The translations under genes and the position numbers were made by a program. From the NCBI GenBank assembly GCA_900618425.1, contig UZAN01039376.1, positions 146,293 through 210,292 of the forward strand: a stretch of DNA of 64,000 bases, written 5' to 3'. The notes below the pieces were generated by a model. It saw only the letters and a list, made by a program, of their open reading frames with translations, did not search any database and was not told the DNA's origin. Each line of letters begins with the position of its first letter. Position 1 is the first letter of the stretch. Below, piece by piece: positions 46,886 to 57,265 of the stretch. This DNA is from Echinostoma caproni. Taxonomy: Eukaryota > Platyhelminthes > Trematoda > Plagiorchiida > Echinostomatidae.

Positions 46886-49800
46886 GCAGTTTTCGCGGTG
46901 ACAGTTCACGTTTTTCCCATTGGAAACCAAAAGTAATGTTTGTACTACAGTTTATTTGAACATATAACAAAGGTACATTCGAAATTCAGGAACAGTAGTA
47001 GCGATCAACTGCAAAAAATAACAGGACCGTGATGGCGGGATTCTCGATTACGAACTACAAGGCAGAAGGAAAATGTTTGTCCAGACAGAAGTGTTTAAAC
47101 GTTTCGTCGCGGAAATAATTCCGTTTGACACGGATTGTTTACAATCGTCGAATACCAAACGGAATTAACCGCAATGGAATACTACTTTACTGAATGATCA
47201 AAAATTCCTATTTTTATTTTGACGAATCAATTCAATTTGAAACGTCTGGTTTGTTCTCTCAAGATTCACAAGTATGCTACATGATTTATTGGTCTATAGT
47301 TCAATCGGATAACAGACCCCAAAATTCGATACTGTTTAAAGATTAGTTTACTGTTAGTAGGGAGAAGTATGATCGGTTAGTCCAAAAAAAATGACCACCG
47401 CAAGACTTTATCACTTTCTTCACCTTCTGAACAACCCGAGGGAAATAAAATTGATCATTATTTTGTTGATACAGAACCGGACGAAAGGACAGCATCAAAT
47501 AAATCATTTTTCTGTAAAACGACAACTTTTATTGACCGTAGACGCTGTATTATTGATAAGTATCCTTCAGTTCAGTTTTTCTGTTTTCGAGGATAAACAG
47601 TTGAACGGTTATCTCGAATTTCCAAAAATCAAATGGTTTTGGAAATAGGTGGAACTTTTCAGCGCATCATGAGCAGTGATTGACCAGAGGTTGATCCATA
47701 CATGTACTAAGTAAGCTTTAGATCAATAACATGCTTACTTTAGAAATCCCTTTCACTGCACCCGAAGTACAAACTCACCTGAGGTTCCCGGAGACAACAA
47801 AATATTCTTTACACAAACCTCATGCAGTGGTCATTCAACACAATCTGTCAATATTTGCAGCTGAAAAAATTCACAGAGCATCAAAGAAAAGTGTTGACAT
47901 CCGGTTGAACTTTAAAGGGGACTAGCTGCTCAATGTTATGCACTCGACTCTCTTGGTTTCCACAAGTCGGATATCCAGAGTAGCAAACCTTTGGATTCTC
48001 ACCACTACTTTGAGAATGCTGTTAGCCAAAATTATACCTACATCTCTTTTTGCGGTGTTGAATATGTCGATAGAAAAAGTGCACAGACTGTTACATCATG
48101 TGGTAAGCCAATAAAAAGACGAAAGAATATATGACAGTATGGCTTTATGATTCTAGACATTGGTAAGTGATCGTATTTTGAGCTGTGCAACTCAATAGTT
48201 TTTTACCATGCACTAGGGACAAAAACCCTTTAGTTCTTTTTGGCGCCTCTCACTCCTGGTTAATCAGTTAAGCAACCGTGTTCATATTATGATGCATGAT
48301 TCTGAACTTCGTCTGCGCAACAGTAATAGTACAATAAAAGAAATACCGAAGCAAGTCCTTCCCGAGATCCATTCAAAAGGACCATGTCGCAACACTGCAT
48401 AGTTTCGGTCCAAGACGATTTCACTCAATCTCATCTTAGTACATACTGCATAAAATGCAATAATGATTTCCTTATATGAGCATTGCATTCGGTTTGGCAA
48501 AAAACGTAAAGCAAGTATTAAACAGACAAACATAAACCGGAGGGTTTCAACTCGGACGCTGTCACGAGAACGAGCTAACATAAAATTCCTTTCGGTGATA
48601 CCGGGCGGGTTCCGTCGGTTAATAGCAATGGCTTCAGCAATCCTTAGGAATCTTGCAATGCGTAAATGCTAAACAGTTTGGAAGTTTCCGAAAAAGTTCA
48701 ACTGCTGATTTTTATTTGAATTTGATCGATCGCACTTTCACGATGACCTATTTGCAACATCCATGTTTTTCTACTTTCAAATTTTAACAAGTTACACATT
48801 ATTTCATATAACTTTCATATGCACAGATATGAAAACCAGTGTTTGAACCAAATTCGCAAGTATACGGATGCTTTTTAAATGTACGGACTCTGAATAACAG
48901 TCAAAAATGAGTGCTGAAGATTGGTAGTAGAAATTTGTTGGAATCCCAGCCAAACATTTTCTGCCACGCATAGATTAGATTAGTGCTTGATGACGTGGCA
49001 ACCCACAATGTCATGTCAGCTACAACGATACGATGAACGGCATGTTTACCTATCTTGCCACCCGTATTGTGAAGAGATCTGGAGTCTGAATGGGGTCGAA
49101 TCCACGCATGGGCGTCAACCAGGCTTTCGAGCATCACATATTCTACCTGTTGAATAAACAGGGTTACAACGACAGAAGTAATGTCTTCGTATGATGCCAT
49201 CCGCCGAGCACCGAGAGGTGTATGAACTACCAAAAATGACATAATTTGGCATCTTAAGGTCGTGGGTTTCACAGGCATTGAGCGGCATCGCCAGATCGAA
49301 CTTACTAACGAGGTTATCGCTCAAATTATATCCTCTTTAAACATAGTTAAGTGGCAATAAGTTATGTTTAGACTCAGGAAATTTTAACACATCGATGAAC
49401 CTCGAATCCACAATCAGAGCTGTCCACATGACCTCATAACTAATGTGGCATCTATGCTTTGGTACAAGTCCCAACGAAATTTATGATCCTTTCAAAATGA
49501 AAATTAATCTTTCATAATGCACGTATAAACTGATTGTTTTTAATCATGCAACGCGTTGACGATATTTCTTCCAATTCGTGTTTCTTCAATGAATATCATG
49601 CAATCTGAGATGTGAGCGTATAATCTTACACAGGTTACATGAATAAAAAAGGTCACTTTTTTAAATCAATTTGTAGTTGCGTTTATCGTTAATCCCAGGG
49701 GTTGATTACTGTTGCTGCAAGTTTGGAGGTTAGCAAAATAGGTTTTTATCAATGCGAAGGGTTCCGTTTCTCGCCTCCGACTACTTTGATTTACCCACTT

Positions 49801-49995
49801 GAATCTACCACGTGACACGATTAGGCGCAATAGACCAATAATTTTGCATCATAAACACCAGTTAAATTTGCTTGTCCTTGAGTTAGCAGATGAAATATAT
49901 TCGTAACTGAAAATCTTGTTAAGTAAATAGGAAATTATTACTATCCGTCACTTTTCCGCTCACATATATTGTTTCCCTCACATACGTTATTGATG
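46886..49995. other. No recognised gene
   Basis: Short unrecognised frames. The longest, minus 48901-49278 (125 codons), shows no domain I know. Minus 48282-48581 and plus 48463-48672 overlap on opposite strands. Confidence 0.4.
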
Positions 49996-50470
49996 ATGCC
50001 AGTGAGTAAGAAAAACTTATACATGTGACTCCATTTCAAAGGAGATTCCAAAAGTGAACTAATCACCCGGTGTCTGGAAAGCGTTACCACACGCATATGT
50101 CCACCAGCACGTTTACGCCTCCAACTCAACAATCAGCTGATAATCTCCATAGCCCTCAAATATAAACAGTCTATTTCCATCCTTTAAATAATTACATGGT
50201 CATGTGTTTGCCCATGTTTGACAAACTACATAGGCAGAACCATTAGGCAGTTTTCCCTGGGGATCAAGGAATACAAACCAGCCTGGTTGGCTATAAGAAA
50301 ACCATCTGCAGTGCCATCATGGAACATCTCTCAAATGTGGAACATATTGTGATGTAACAGGTGCCTCCTAAACCATCAAAGCCTTTTTGTCAACAACAAT
50401 TACTGACAGCTGCGGCAGTAGTCATCCGTCTTTTTAATCCGTTGCTCTAAACCATCGTGCCCAAAATCGA
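49996..50470 (+). mobile_element. Penelope-like element, family A copy 5, decayed
   Basis: The linker region reads KKNLYM, a stop, then LHFKGDSKSELITR (about 50008-50065), followed by PPARLRLQL. The GIY-YIG part reads CVCPCLTNYIGRTIRQFSLGIKEYKPAWL (as two blocks CVCPCLTNYIGRT and IRQFSLGIKEYKPAWL, about 50200-50287). One frame on comes ICSAIMEHLSNVEHIV (about 50308), and then AAAVVIRLFNPLL (about 50412). A C-rich 3' flank with (ACT)n and (AC)n tracts runs to about 50740, similar to that after copy 4. Confidence 0.78.
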
Positions 50471-53390
50471 TTTGTTAAACACCTTAGCTGCCGTGATCCC
50501 GGTGCGAATTCAGTCGCGTGACTGGAGTTGACCCTCTCAATGACCACACGACCCTTTCGATTGACCTCGTGACCCAAACAGGTGTTGGTTAACCTTGACT
50601 CGGTCGTAATCCTCTCTTGAGCCTCATCTGTATTGCCATCTGCTCAACACTCAGCTTTGTTTATGAACCACACACAATCAACTAATTATATCTACCATCC
50701 ACACTACTACTACTACTATCCACACACACACACATCAAACATTAGACAAATGTGATATGCCTATTACCTGTTCACATAACTATGTTAACCAGAAGAGGAA
50801 ATCATCGAAAACGAGATCGTTTGCCATTCCGTGTTTTCTCAAATGTTAGAATGAGAATATACATTGATAGACCAGTTAATGTCAGATAATGGCCCTGAAT
50901 GGTGAACCAACGTTTGGTGAGGACAATTCACTGAAAGTACTACGCAATGGTTTGGTGTTTAAATATGAAGCCAGCAGAAAGAATGCTGCATAGTCGTGTG
51001 ATTATGTATATACACCAGAGTCTGTTTGCTTCAATTGTAATTTTGACTTCCCCAGTTAGAAAACCGCTCATAAACAGAAACGTACATGACGCGGGAACTA
51101 TGCGCCATCATCCCATTAATGTGATCAGAATGTAGATAACTCAAGTTGGGGAAGGCATTGATAAATGGTGGGATAGATGCAACAAATAGCTTCGTGATCA
51201 GTGTTACCCGCTGTGTAATTTTACTCCGGTTATAAAAGGTTACGTTTGCATTGAGTGAACGGTTCCGAACATTAGACGCTTATATGCTCATGGGAAACTT
51301 GTGAACCATTCTGAAGTACATTTGGTATAGAATGGAGTTTCTCACCATCCTAAATGGGTTTAGCTGCGGTATATCAAGGCGCCTAGTCATTTTGATACAT
51401 AAACCGTGTTCCAGTTTCGGTTCCTCCATCCAGCGATCTATAGGATTTCGATTAATGCCGGCACATTAAATGATTTGACGGTTGGTTGGACAAAGCAACC
51501 GAAGCGCACTGAGATCCGCAAAAGGGCCAGTAATGAAGCATGTTTTCTTTTTCTGACGTGTAGTTCGGTGAAGTAATAATTCCATTGTAAGGGGATAGTG
51601 AATCAAATAGATTTTCGGCACTCCGCTGAACACTGGATGCCGCTGACAGTGTATTTTGACCGTTCAAAGATAACCGGTGTAAATGCAAAAATGAGCACAG
51701 AGTCCTGCTAACTAGTAGACAATCGTTTGGGTTCATCATTACCAAGAAATGGCAAACTACTGATAGTGATGGTCTTTCTTAATTTCCAACGGCTCTTCGC
51801 TGTGATCATACGGTTCAATTTTGTACCTAATCATGAACATGTAGGATAAAAGAGAAAAACCTCGGTATTTCTTATTACTTTGTTTATCAATGCATTTTCC
51901 AAATGCAGAGGAACTGCGACAACTGAACTAATAAAATTAATGGTTGAGAAGTGCTAATAGCTACAACTGTGCTCAGATATGAGCCAGTCAAGCGATAAAT
52001 GTATTGTAACTAAGTTTAGCAGTTCTTCTGTAGACGAAAAAAGGGATTGGGTTTGACAGAACTGACAAACCAAATGGCAAGGGGATTCAGGGGACAGGAG
52101 CTTAACGTATTTCTCAAAAGATACTCTTGAGAAAGATGTAGACGTTTTAATACATCCGGACCAAATAATGTTAGGAGTGTATCGAAGAATCGATGCACCA
52201 TGTGTTATTTTATTGGGAATGTTATAATGTTAATGACACAGCGATGTCGGTAGAGAATTGTATTTGCCGACGTTTCGATTACCATGGATAACCTATATTA
52301 AGGAAGGTTTTACAATCCACACCTTTATAACGCTAACATTATCATTACCATTATAACGATCATAAAAATGTAAACTGTTGCGATAATAAAGTATTAAAAT
52401 CGAATAAGTAAATATATATGGTTGACAATAGAACATCAAATGACCACCTTATAACGCCCACGTTTACACCGCAGTTGTTGTTGTTGTAGTTGCAGACTTT
52501 CAAAAATGTTCATTTACACCCGGAACTTGAACTTGTTTGCTCTGTTCGAGCCTACAAAGAACTAAGTGGTTTTCATTGGGGGATGTGCATCGGGACCTCA
52601 ACAGGTGTGCAACGAGCTGTCAAAATGTGGCACTTTTGGCGGATGATTCACAGCCCTATTCACACAATCCAACGAAAAACGGGGCACCTTTTCGCTGAAT
52701 ACCTGCATCAAAAGCAAAGAACTTTCTCGAAATAAAACAGAATTACGCAGTTTCCATCTGATCCGATTGATGGCCGTTGATATAACTCGAACAGTTGTGT
52801 TTTCCATCGGTATAAACAGAGAAAACCACTAAGTCTTTTCATGAAGCACCGGTGTGTGATGAATACTAGTCGAGGCGGACCCAATAATCACGATGATCTG
52901 CTGTTCAGTGATGGTTACCGGTTACCCTAATCCCAGGGACTTGAAGTGGAGAACCACATAAGGCTCCAATAGGCCAGTTTTGGTAGAGAACCGGGCGATA
53001 GCAAAGCTGCCTACAAAGAGGTAATCAGTGAAATGATCACTGCGACAAACAGCAGATAACTAAAATGAGCAAATAAATGAAACAGTCTCCATCTATTTAC
53101 ACACATAATCTGATTGCGACCACATACTTTAATTTATGAAGTCTGATGCACCATTCGTCATTTCTGCCGTAAGAACCGTAAGATTCTACATGTAAGGCAA
53201 TGGTTCGATTTCGGATGAAGCCATGATACCCATTAGCAAAAATGCGTCCAGAGCATCCGGTTTAATTTTTGGGGTTTCCGGATGGGAATAATATCAGATT
53301 GGAGTATCAATTTCATAGACATAATAAGGAGATGATAGCTGTCTGACAGGTTCCAACGATAGCATATTCTGATTCAGAGAGTTTGTTGGA
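50471..53390. other. PLE 3' flank, then no recognised gene
   Basis: The first 270 bases look like PLE non-coding tail (ACT and AC tracts at about 50704-50735). Beyond that, only short unrecognised frames: minus 51452-51745 (97 codons) and plus 52490-52735 (81 codons). Confidence 0.4.
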
Positions 53391-53394
53391 CGAT

Positions 53395-53460
53395 AGTGGC
53401 TGAGTGGTAAACGTCACTAAATTATCGCTCTAACACACCAGCCATCGAATGCCGCCAACA
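53395..53460 (+). repeat. tRNA-like repeat remnant
   Basis: A box TGGCTGAGTGG (53397-53407) identical to that of the family-2 copy at 41094. The B-box position (CATCGAATGCC, about 53446) is decayed. No hammerhead module was recognised. Confidence 0.45.
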
Positions 53461-54514
53461 TTGCCTCATTTTCTGTAGTAATCAAAGTAGGTGCAGATTA
53501 CGATTCACGAATAACGATCTCAAATGAAGCACAGAATGGAACTAGCAATCGTACGCTGGAAATTCACATCATCGAGACGCAGGTAAAAGGTGACAGAGGT
53601 ATCCGTTCCTGTATTGCGGAAAATCAATGGGAATATATAACATTCACAGAGGAAATGTATTCTTTATACAGGTCTCCACCAAAAGCCTGCTTGTTCTGAA
53701 CGGCACGGCTTCTCTTAGGTCGGCAGGATTGGCCTGTAGTTTGCTGTCCAGAAAATGTAACGCGTCCTCCCCTGGCTGGCGTTATCTCGTAGACTGGGAT
53801 CACCGCAACTCTCCTCCCTCAGAAAACCTCGTAGACCTGGTGTGCTCTTCTGCTTGGTCTTCATAGCGCTAGCGGGGCATTCGCATTGATTGTCTGACAA
53901 TACCATATCGCTGGACGAGTTTTTTTGTAGAATCCTCAGTCGGACTAGCAGGCTCGTTGAAATGGTTTTGGTCAATGTGGCGTCGATGAACTGTCGCGTC
54001 TGTCACTTCAGTGTTCTCCATCATAGGTTGACCAACATTCCGGGTTACGAATTCGCTTACTGGTCTCGGGTCACTTGCTTGAAAGTACACGACGTCACTG
54101 TAAACAGTGCAATGTAATGAGGGTCGTAAACGTCTTCGTTTGAACAGTTTCGCTGTACTTTCTTTAGTGGTGGCGTATACCGCATTTTGGTTTTGCGACA
54201 GAAAGTTGTCCAGGAGTATTTCCAATTCTGGAATTGTGTTCGAACTTCAAAATGCAGTGACGCTGTTCACAGTAGTCACCAGTTCATCCGCTGCGTCGTT
54301 TGAACAAGATTGACTTGGTGCAGTGCACAGATGTTTTAAACCAATACCATCCATCTCCGCGGAGCAGAACTGGGTCAGTTATCGGTCATGAACACTTCTG
54401 CACCGAAATACATTCCATTAATTGAATAGAACTAATCATCCTTCAGACTTCACTTTCATGCTCATTCCTCAGGTCATCTGGTCAGCCATACACTCGGTAG
54501 TGCATATCCATCGT

Positions 54515-54585
54515 CCCTGTCGGGAGCTGAACTCCGGACCCGTCGCATGGAAGGCGTGTGCGTTACCACTATGCCAACCAGTTCA
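54515..54585 (-). repeat. tRNA-like pol III promoter of the left unit
   Basis: Minus strand: A box TGGCATAGTGG (54576-54566), an exact fit to the tRNA A-box pattern, and B box GAGTTCAGCTCC (54534-54523). Downstream on this strand GCACTA is followed directly by CCGAGTGTATGG. The ribozyme from core to 3' stem I has been cleanly removed relative to the right unit. Confidence 0.65.
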
Positions 54586-54727
54586 TGCAAGGTCTGAACC
54601 GAAATGCCAACTCATGTTTGTTCAGGTGTTCACGTCAGCGATAGTCAGTCAGTTCAACGAAGGAAGACACAGTTGACTATATGTTAACTCCAGTCTAAAG
54701 CCTCTCGCCAAGTCAGGTTTTCCATAC

Positions 54728-54790
54728 GCATTGGTAACACACACGCCTTCCATGCGACGGGTCCGGAGTTCAAATCCCGGAAGGGACGGT
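54728..54790 (+). repeat. tRNA-like pol III promoter of the right unit
   Basis: B box GTTCAAATCC (54769-54778) is intact. The A-box side is truncated (TTGGTAACACAC). It lies immediately upstream of the hammerhead at 54797. Confidence 0.6.
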
Positions 54791-54796
54791 GGATAT

Positions 54797-54841
54797 GCAC
54801 TACTGATGAGCTCTAATAAGAACGAACTTCGAGTCTAGTGC
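54797..54841 (+). ncRNA. Hammerhead-ribozyme-like module, best preserved copy
   Basis: Stem I GCACTA (54797-54802) with TAGTGC (54836-54841), six perfect pairs. The core CTGATGA (54803-54809) is fully conserved. Stem II GCTC/GAAC has loop TAATAA, three of four pairs; the sister copy has GCTC/GAGC. GAAC is at 54824-54827. A tiny stem III (TTCGAG, CTCGAG in sister copies) precedes the GTC cleavage triplet ending at 54835. The only departure from the hammerhead consensus common to all copies is C instead of A after GAA, giving a C-U mismatch at the base of stem III. Activity is untested and may be reduced. Confidence 0.78.
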
Positions 54842-55340
54842 TTACGAGTGTATGGTTGAATCGATAAATTAAGGATTGCGCATGACGGTGAAGTCTGAAG
54901 AATGGCCAGTTCTAATCAATTAATCAATAACAATTATCCTACAACACTACTTACGAGTAATTGTGAGATAAATGCGAAATACATTCGTAAAATCAGCATT
55001 ACGAAGGATGTAGTTAATGCACCGGCCATAAGCACCTCCGGTGACTTTGATTATGAGTCAGTGAGCATCAATGCATGATAATGGCTGAGTAACAGCCCAC
55101 AGAAGTCGGCGTGCACTTGTTGCCAAGGAATGTGGCTTTCCGTCCATAGTACCCAGTTCTTCGGTCATGACTTCTGCTTGTGCAGGCCCGCTTCGCTGTT
55201 CTTAGACGTTCGAACTATATCTCGATCTGGGCAGGGCCCTCAACACATTTGTTGCGCTAACAGCGTCATCGTCTCTAATCTCTTGCAGATCTTATAGCAC
55301 TGCCATGCGTAATGGAGCTGAACTGATCAATCCGTTGTTG

Positions 55341-55979
55341 CTACATAATACTCAATCGGGTGGAACATTGATTTCTTCCCGGTAAACGTAGAATGATGAG
55401 AAACTCCAATCCACTTCTGGGCGCCAACCTTTCGATAGTAGTAGTAGTACCATTTGGTGAATTTTTGCAACTGCTAACACGATACCGGAGCTGCTGTTGC
55501 AACAAAATGTCACTTGGCTGCCGAGAATCGGGTTCATCGGAAGAGAAACTCAGCTTAAGGAATCGTTTTGCTTGGACGGTGCACTTTGCCGGAATCGTAG
55601 ACAACCATACAATGTTCCACCGCTGAATCATCGCCACTTTCGGTTTGGAAATCGACTTGTTTGGATTTGATAGGTGTTGCAGTGTTTGCTTATCGGTCAC
55701 AATGGTGAAACGCAGTCCAAACAGGTATTTGTGTTGGCGTCGGACGTCGGAATACAAGTCCAACGCTTTATTCTGCATGTGCGCATATCCCCGTTCTGTC
55801 GCGTTTGAGAAGCAATAAATGCAGACAATCGGACATCCATCCTTTGCAAGTACGCCACCGATGCCAACAACTGATGCATCCGTAATCAGCGTTTCACCCG
55901 AGAAAACAAAGCAATTACTGATCGTTCTGCTATCATCTTTCGGCGGGTCACTTCCATTCTGCTGCTGACTGTGCCGCAA
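55341..55979 (-). pseudogene. Gypsy RNase H domain and start of integrase linker
   Basis: A 212-codon open frame, the longest in the element. LITDASVVGIGGVLAKDG (residues about 31-48) carries the first catalytic Asp. The second motif reads AHMQNKALDLY, where the family has a Glu before the AL pair, so that Glu is lost. FTIVTDKQTLQHL keeps the third Asp. KSISKPKVAMIQRW follows. The C-terminal part (EPDSRQPSDILL) is the link to integrase. In an active element this domain removes RNA from the RNA/DNA hybrid. The open frame is fortuitous: flanking modules are broken. Confidence 0.82.
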
Positions 55980-55989
55980 ACAGCAGTTA

Positions 55990-56926
55990 AGCCGTTGTGG
56001 TCAGGTCCAATATTGAACGTGAGTGGTATTAAAAGCATCTGGTGATGTAAATCAGTTGGTGTTGATCCTTCGGTGAGTACAGTGCAATCGGGGGACCAGG
56101 ATTAGGACGATAGCGTTCAAGCCAACTATCAAACCCCAAAAGTTGAAATCCGGAAAGCGAAACATGCATTTGGATGCCCAATCAACACAATCTTTTGATC
56201 GATATGCTCCAGTGATTTGAGTAATCTGTCGCCGTGATCAGCCTTCTTTATACGAAACACAATCCCAACACACCATCAAGTCCGCTAATAACCTCATCAA
56301 TGGATACCTAAATATGCCTCTTGAAGTAGTTAAACCGAACAGTAAGCCGTTGTCTTGATACAGTTCTCACGGCATGTTGATGGTAATGAACTATCGGCAT
56401 TCTGGAACAAGATGGATTTGAATCTATGCTTCTTCAAAGTCGAATTTTGACAAGCACGTGCTGCCATTCAAGGCTTTTATGAAGTAGTCTGATTCACTAG
56501 TGGTGGCGGCACACTTTCTCACCAGAAAGTTAGGGGTTAACCGATGGTTACCACAAATTAGTGGTGTCCTCCCCTCGCTTTGAATGCTACTACAGTTAGT
56601 GTTGCCCAAGCGCTTTACGGGACACGAGTGATAACAATATCATGCTCCATCTTGTCATTGACCTTCAATACACACTAATATTGACCGTATGAGACTACAG
56701 GTCGTTTCATGAAGATTGCCTCACCATCAGCTTCCAATTTAGCAAGCTGGTCGTGGATACCTCCAACATGATTGGAACACTTCACGATTAGACGCTGGAA
56801 ATGAGCATGCACATTGGATGCGGTACTGGTATGGAATGACACGATGGGTTCCACACACGAATAACAGCTGAACCCAATATTGATGGGTTGCTTTATTTTA
56901 TCAGGAAGCGAACGGGGGCAAAGCAC
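55990..56926 (-). pseudogene. Gypsy reverse transcriptase, catalytic box missing
   Basis: Read through several frames. QLAKLEADG (about 56752) is the segment before the RT fingers. SKFDFEEA, a stop and IQIHLVPE (about 56440-56390) cover the first catalytic Asp. FITINMP and LLFGLTTSRGIF (about 56380-56320) are the following conserved blocks. Where the Y-x-D-D box should come next, the sequence passes from GVLG directly to LCFV (about 56270-56250), so the catalytic aspartates have been deleted. The connection domain follows. Clearly inactive. Confidence 0.75.
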
Positions 56927-57189
56927 TATTCTACAGATTGCACGATCAGCTAATTAAATGCAGTTTATGTCCTGTAATACCGAGGATCTGCACAGATGTT
57001 ATAACGATTTCGGCTTCGGGACAGATCGGTCGTGATACTTCAGGGGAAATGTTGAATTCTTCACTTCATGTGTCCTGAATGAATTGATGCTGCACGCCGG
57101 ATTCCAGTATGGCATCTTCGTATGTGAATTGGGTACATTGACTCTGGGTTCTTAATACAAACACAGAGCTCGAGGTTTGTTGTGCCATT

Positions 57190-57262
57190 GGCTGTGTCAG
57201 GTTACAGCGGTGCTATTTACACAGTTTACGCAAATAACCAACTTTCTATCACCCATGACGTG
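57190..57262 (-). pseudogene. Eroded Gag zinc-knuckle region of the Gypsy element
   Basis: In one minus frame the segment reads HG, two stops, KVGYLRKLCK, a stop and HRC, which fits a CCHC zinc knuckle followed by the usual basic stretch, with the first Cys and the His lost. It lies just upstream of RT, as expected. No capsid domain was recognised further out. Confidence 0.4.
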
Positions 57263-57265
57263 AAT

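Larger units (their letters stand above)
54416..54974 (+). mobile_element. Fold-back tRNA-like/hammerhead repeat, family 1, copy 2, inserted in Gypsy integrase
   Basis: A 559-bp element bounded by a perfect 12-bp direct repeat CGAAATACATTC (54404-54415 and 54975-54986), a target-site duplication. It contains two inverted copies of the family-1 unit. The minus-strand copy (about 54585-54430) has tRNA-like boxes but lacks the ribozyme core. The plus-strand copy (about 54728-54950) has a B box and a well-kept hammerhead. A 140-bp non-palindromic spacer separates them. The right end shares its tail with 29749-30144. A TSD of this size fits LINE-driven target-primed insertion. Confidence 0.85.
53869..55340 (-). 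pseudogene. Gypsy integrase, split by a nested repeat
   Basis: The upstream half (55340-54987) shows ISSAPLRMAVL (about 55310), then ESHIPWQQVHADFCGLL (about 55130) with the first catalytic Asp, then TDS, a stop and SKSPEV. The reading stops at about 54987, where a 559-bp repeat is inserted. It resumes at about 54403 with FGAEVFMTDN, the second Asp; after a frameshift come TQFCSAEMDGIGLKH and SCSNDAADELV, where the catalytic Glu position looks like Asp. ELEILLDNFL and TTKESTAKLFKRRRLRPSL then enter the open frame 54225-53869, ending near HRRHIDQ. Dead before or after the insertion; order unknown. Confidence 0.8.
53650..57265 (-). mobile_element. Ty3/Gypsy LTR retrotransposon, internal region, dead
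   Basis: In minus orientation the modules come in Gypsy order. An eroded zinc knuckle (about 57262-57190) is followed by RT (56926-55990), RNase H (55979-55570), the integrase zinc/core region (55340-54987 and, after an inserted repeat, 54403-53869) and a C-terminal tail to about 53650. Many stops and frameshifts are present. No LTR pair, primer-binding site or protease motif was recognised, so outer limits are uncertain. RNase H wording (KYLFG.RFTIVTD, then a KS.SKP..AM.QRW stretch) resembles elements known from flukes, but no exact clade is claimed. Confidence 0.85.

Noticed and set aside
48901..49278. 125-codon minus frame considered as PLE RT
   Set aside because: A short DITS-like string is not followed by any other RT motif in order.
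53890..54117. Plus-strand frames over the Gypsy integrase and RNase H (also 55393-55626)
   Set aside because: Opposite-strand shadows of the minus-strand Gypsy reading.
54422..54676. 84-codon plus-strand frame
   Set aside because: Entirely within the tRNA-like/hammerhead repeat; such frames are by-products of the repeat.
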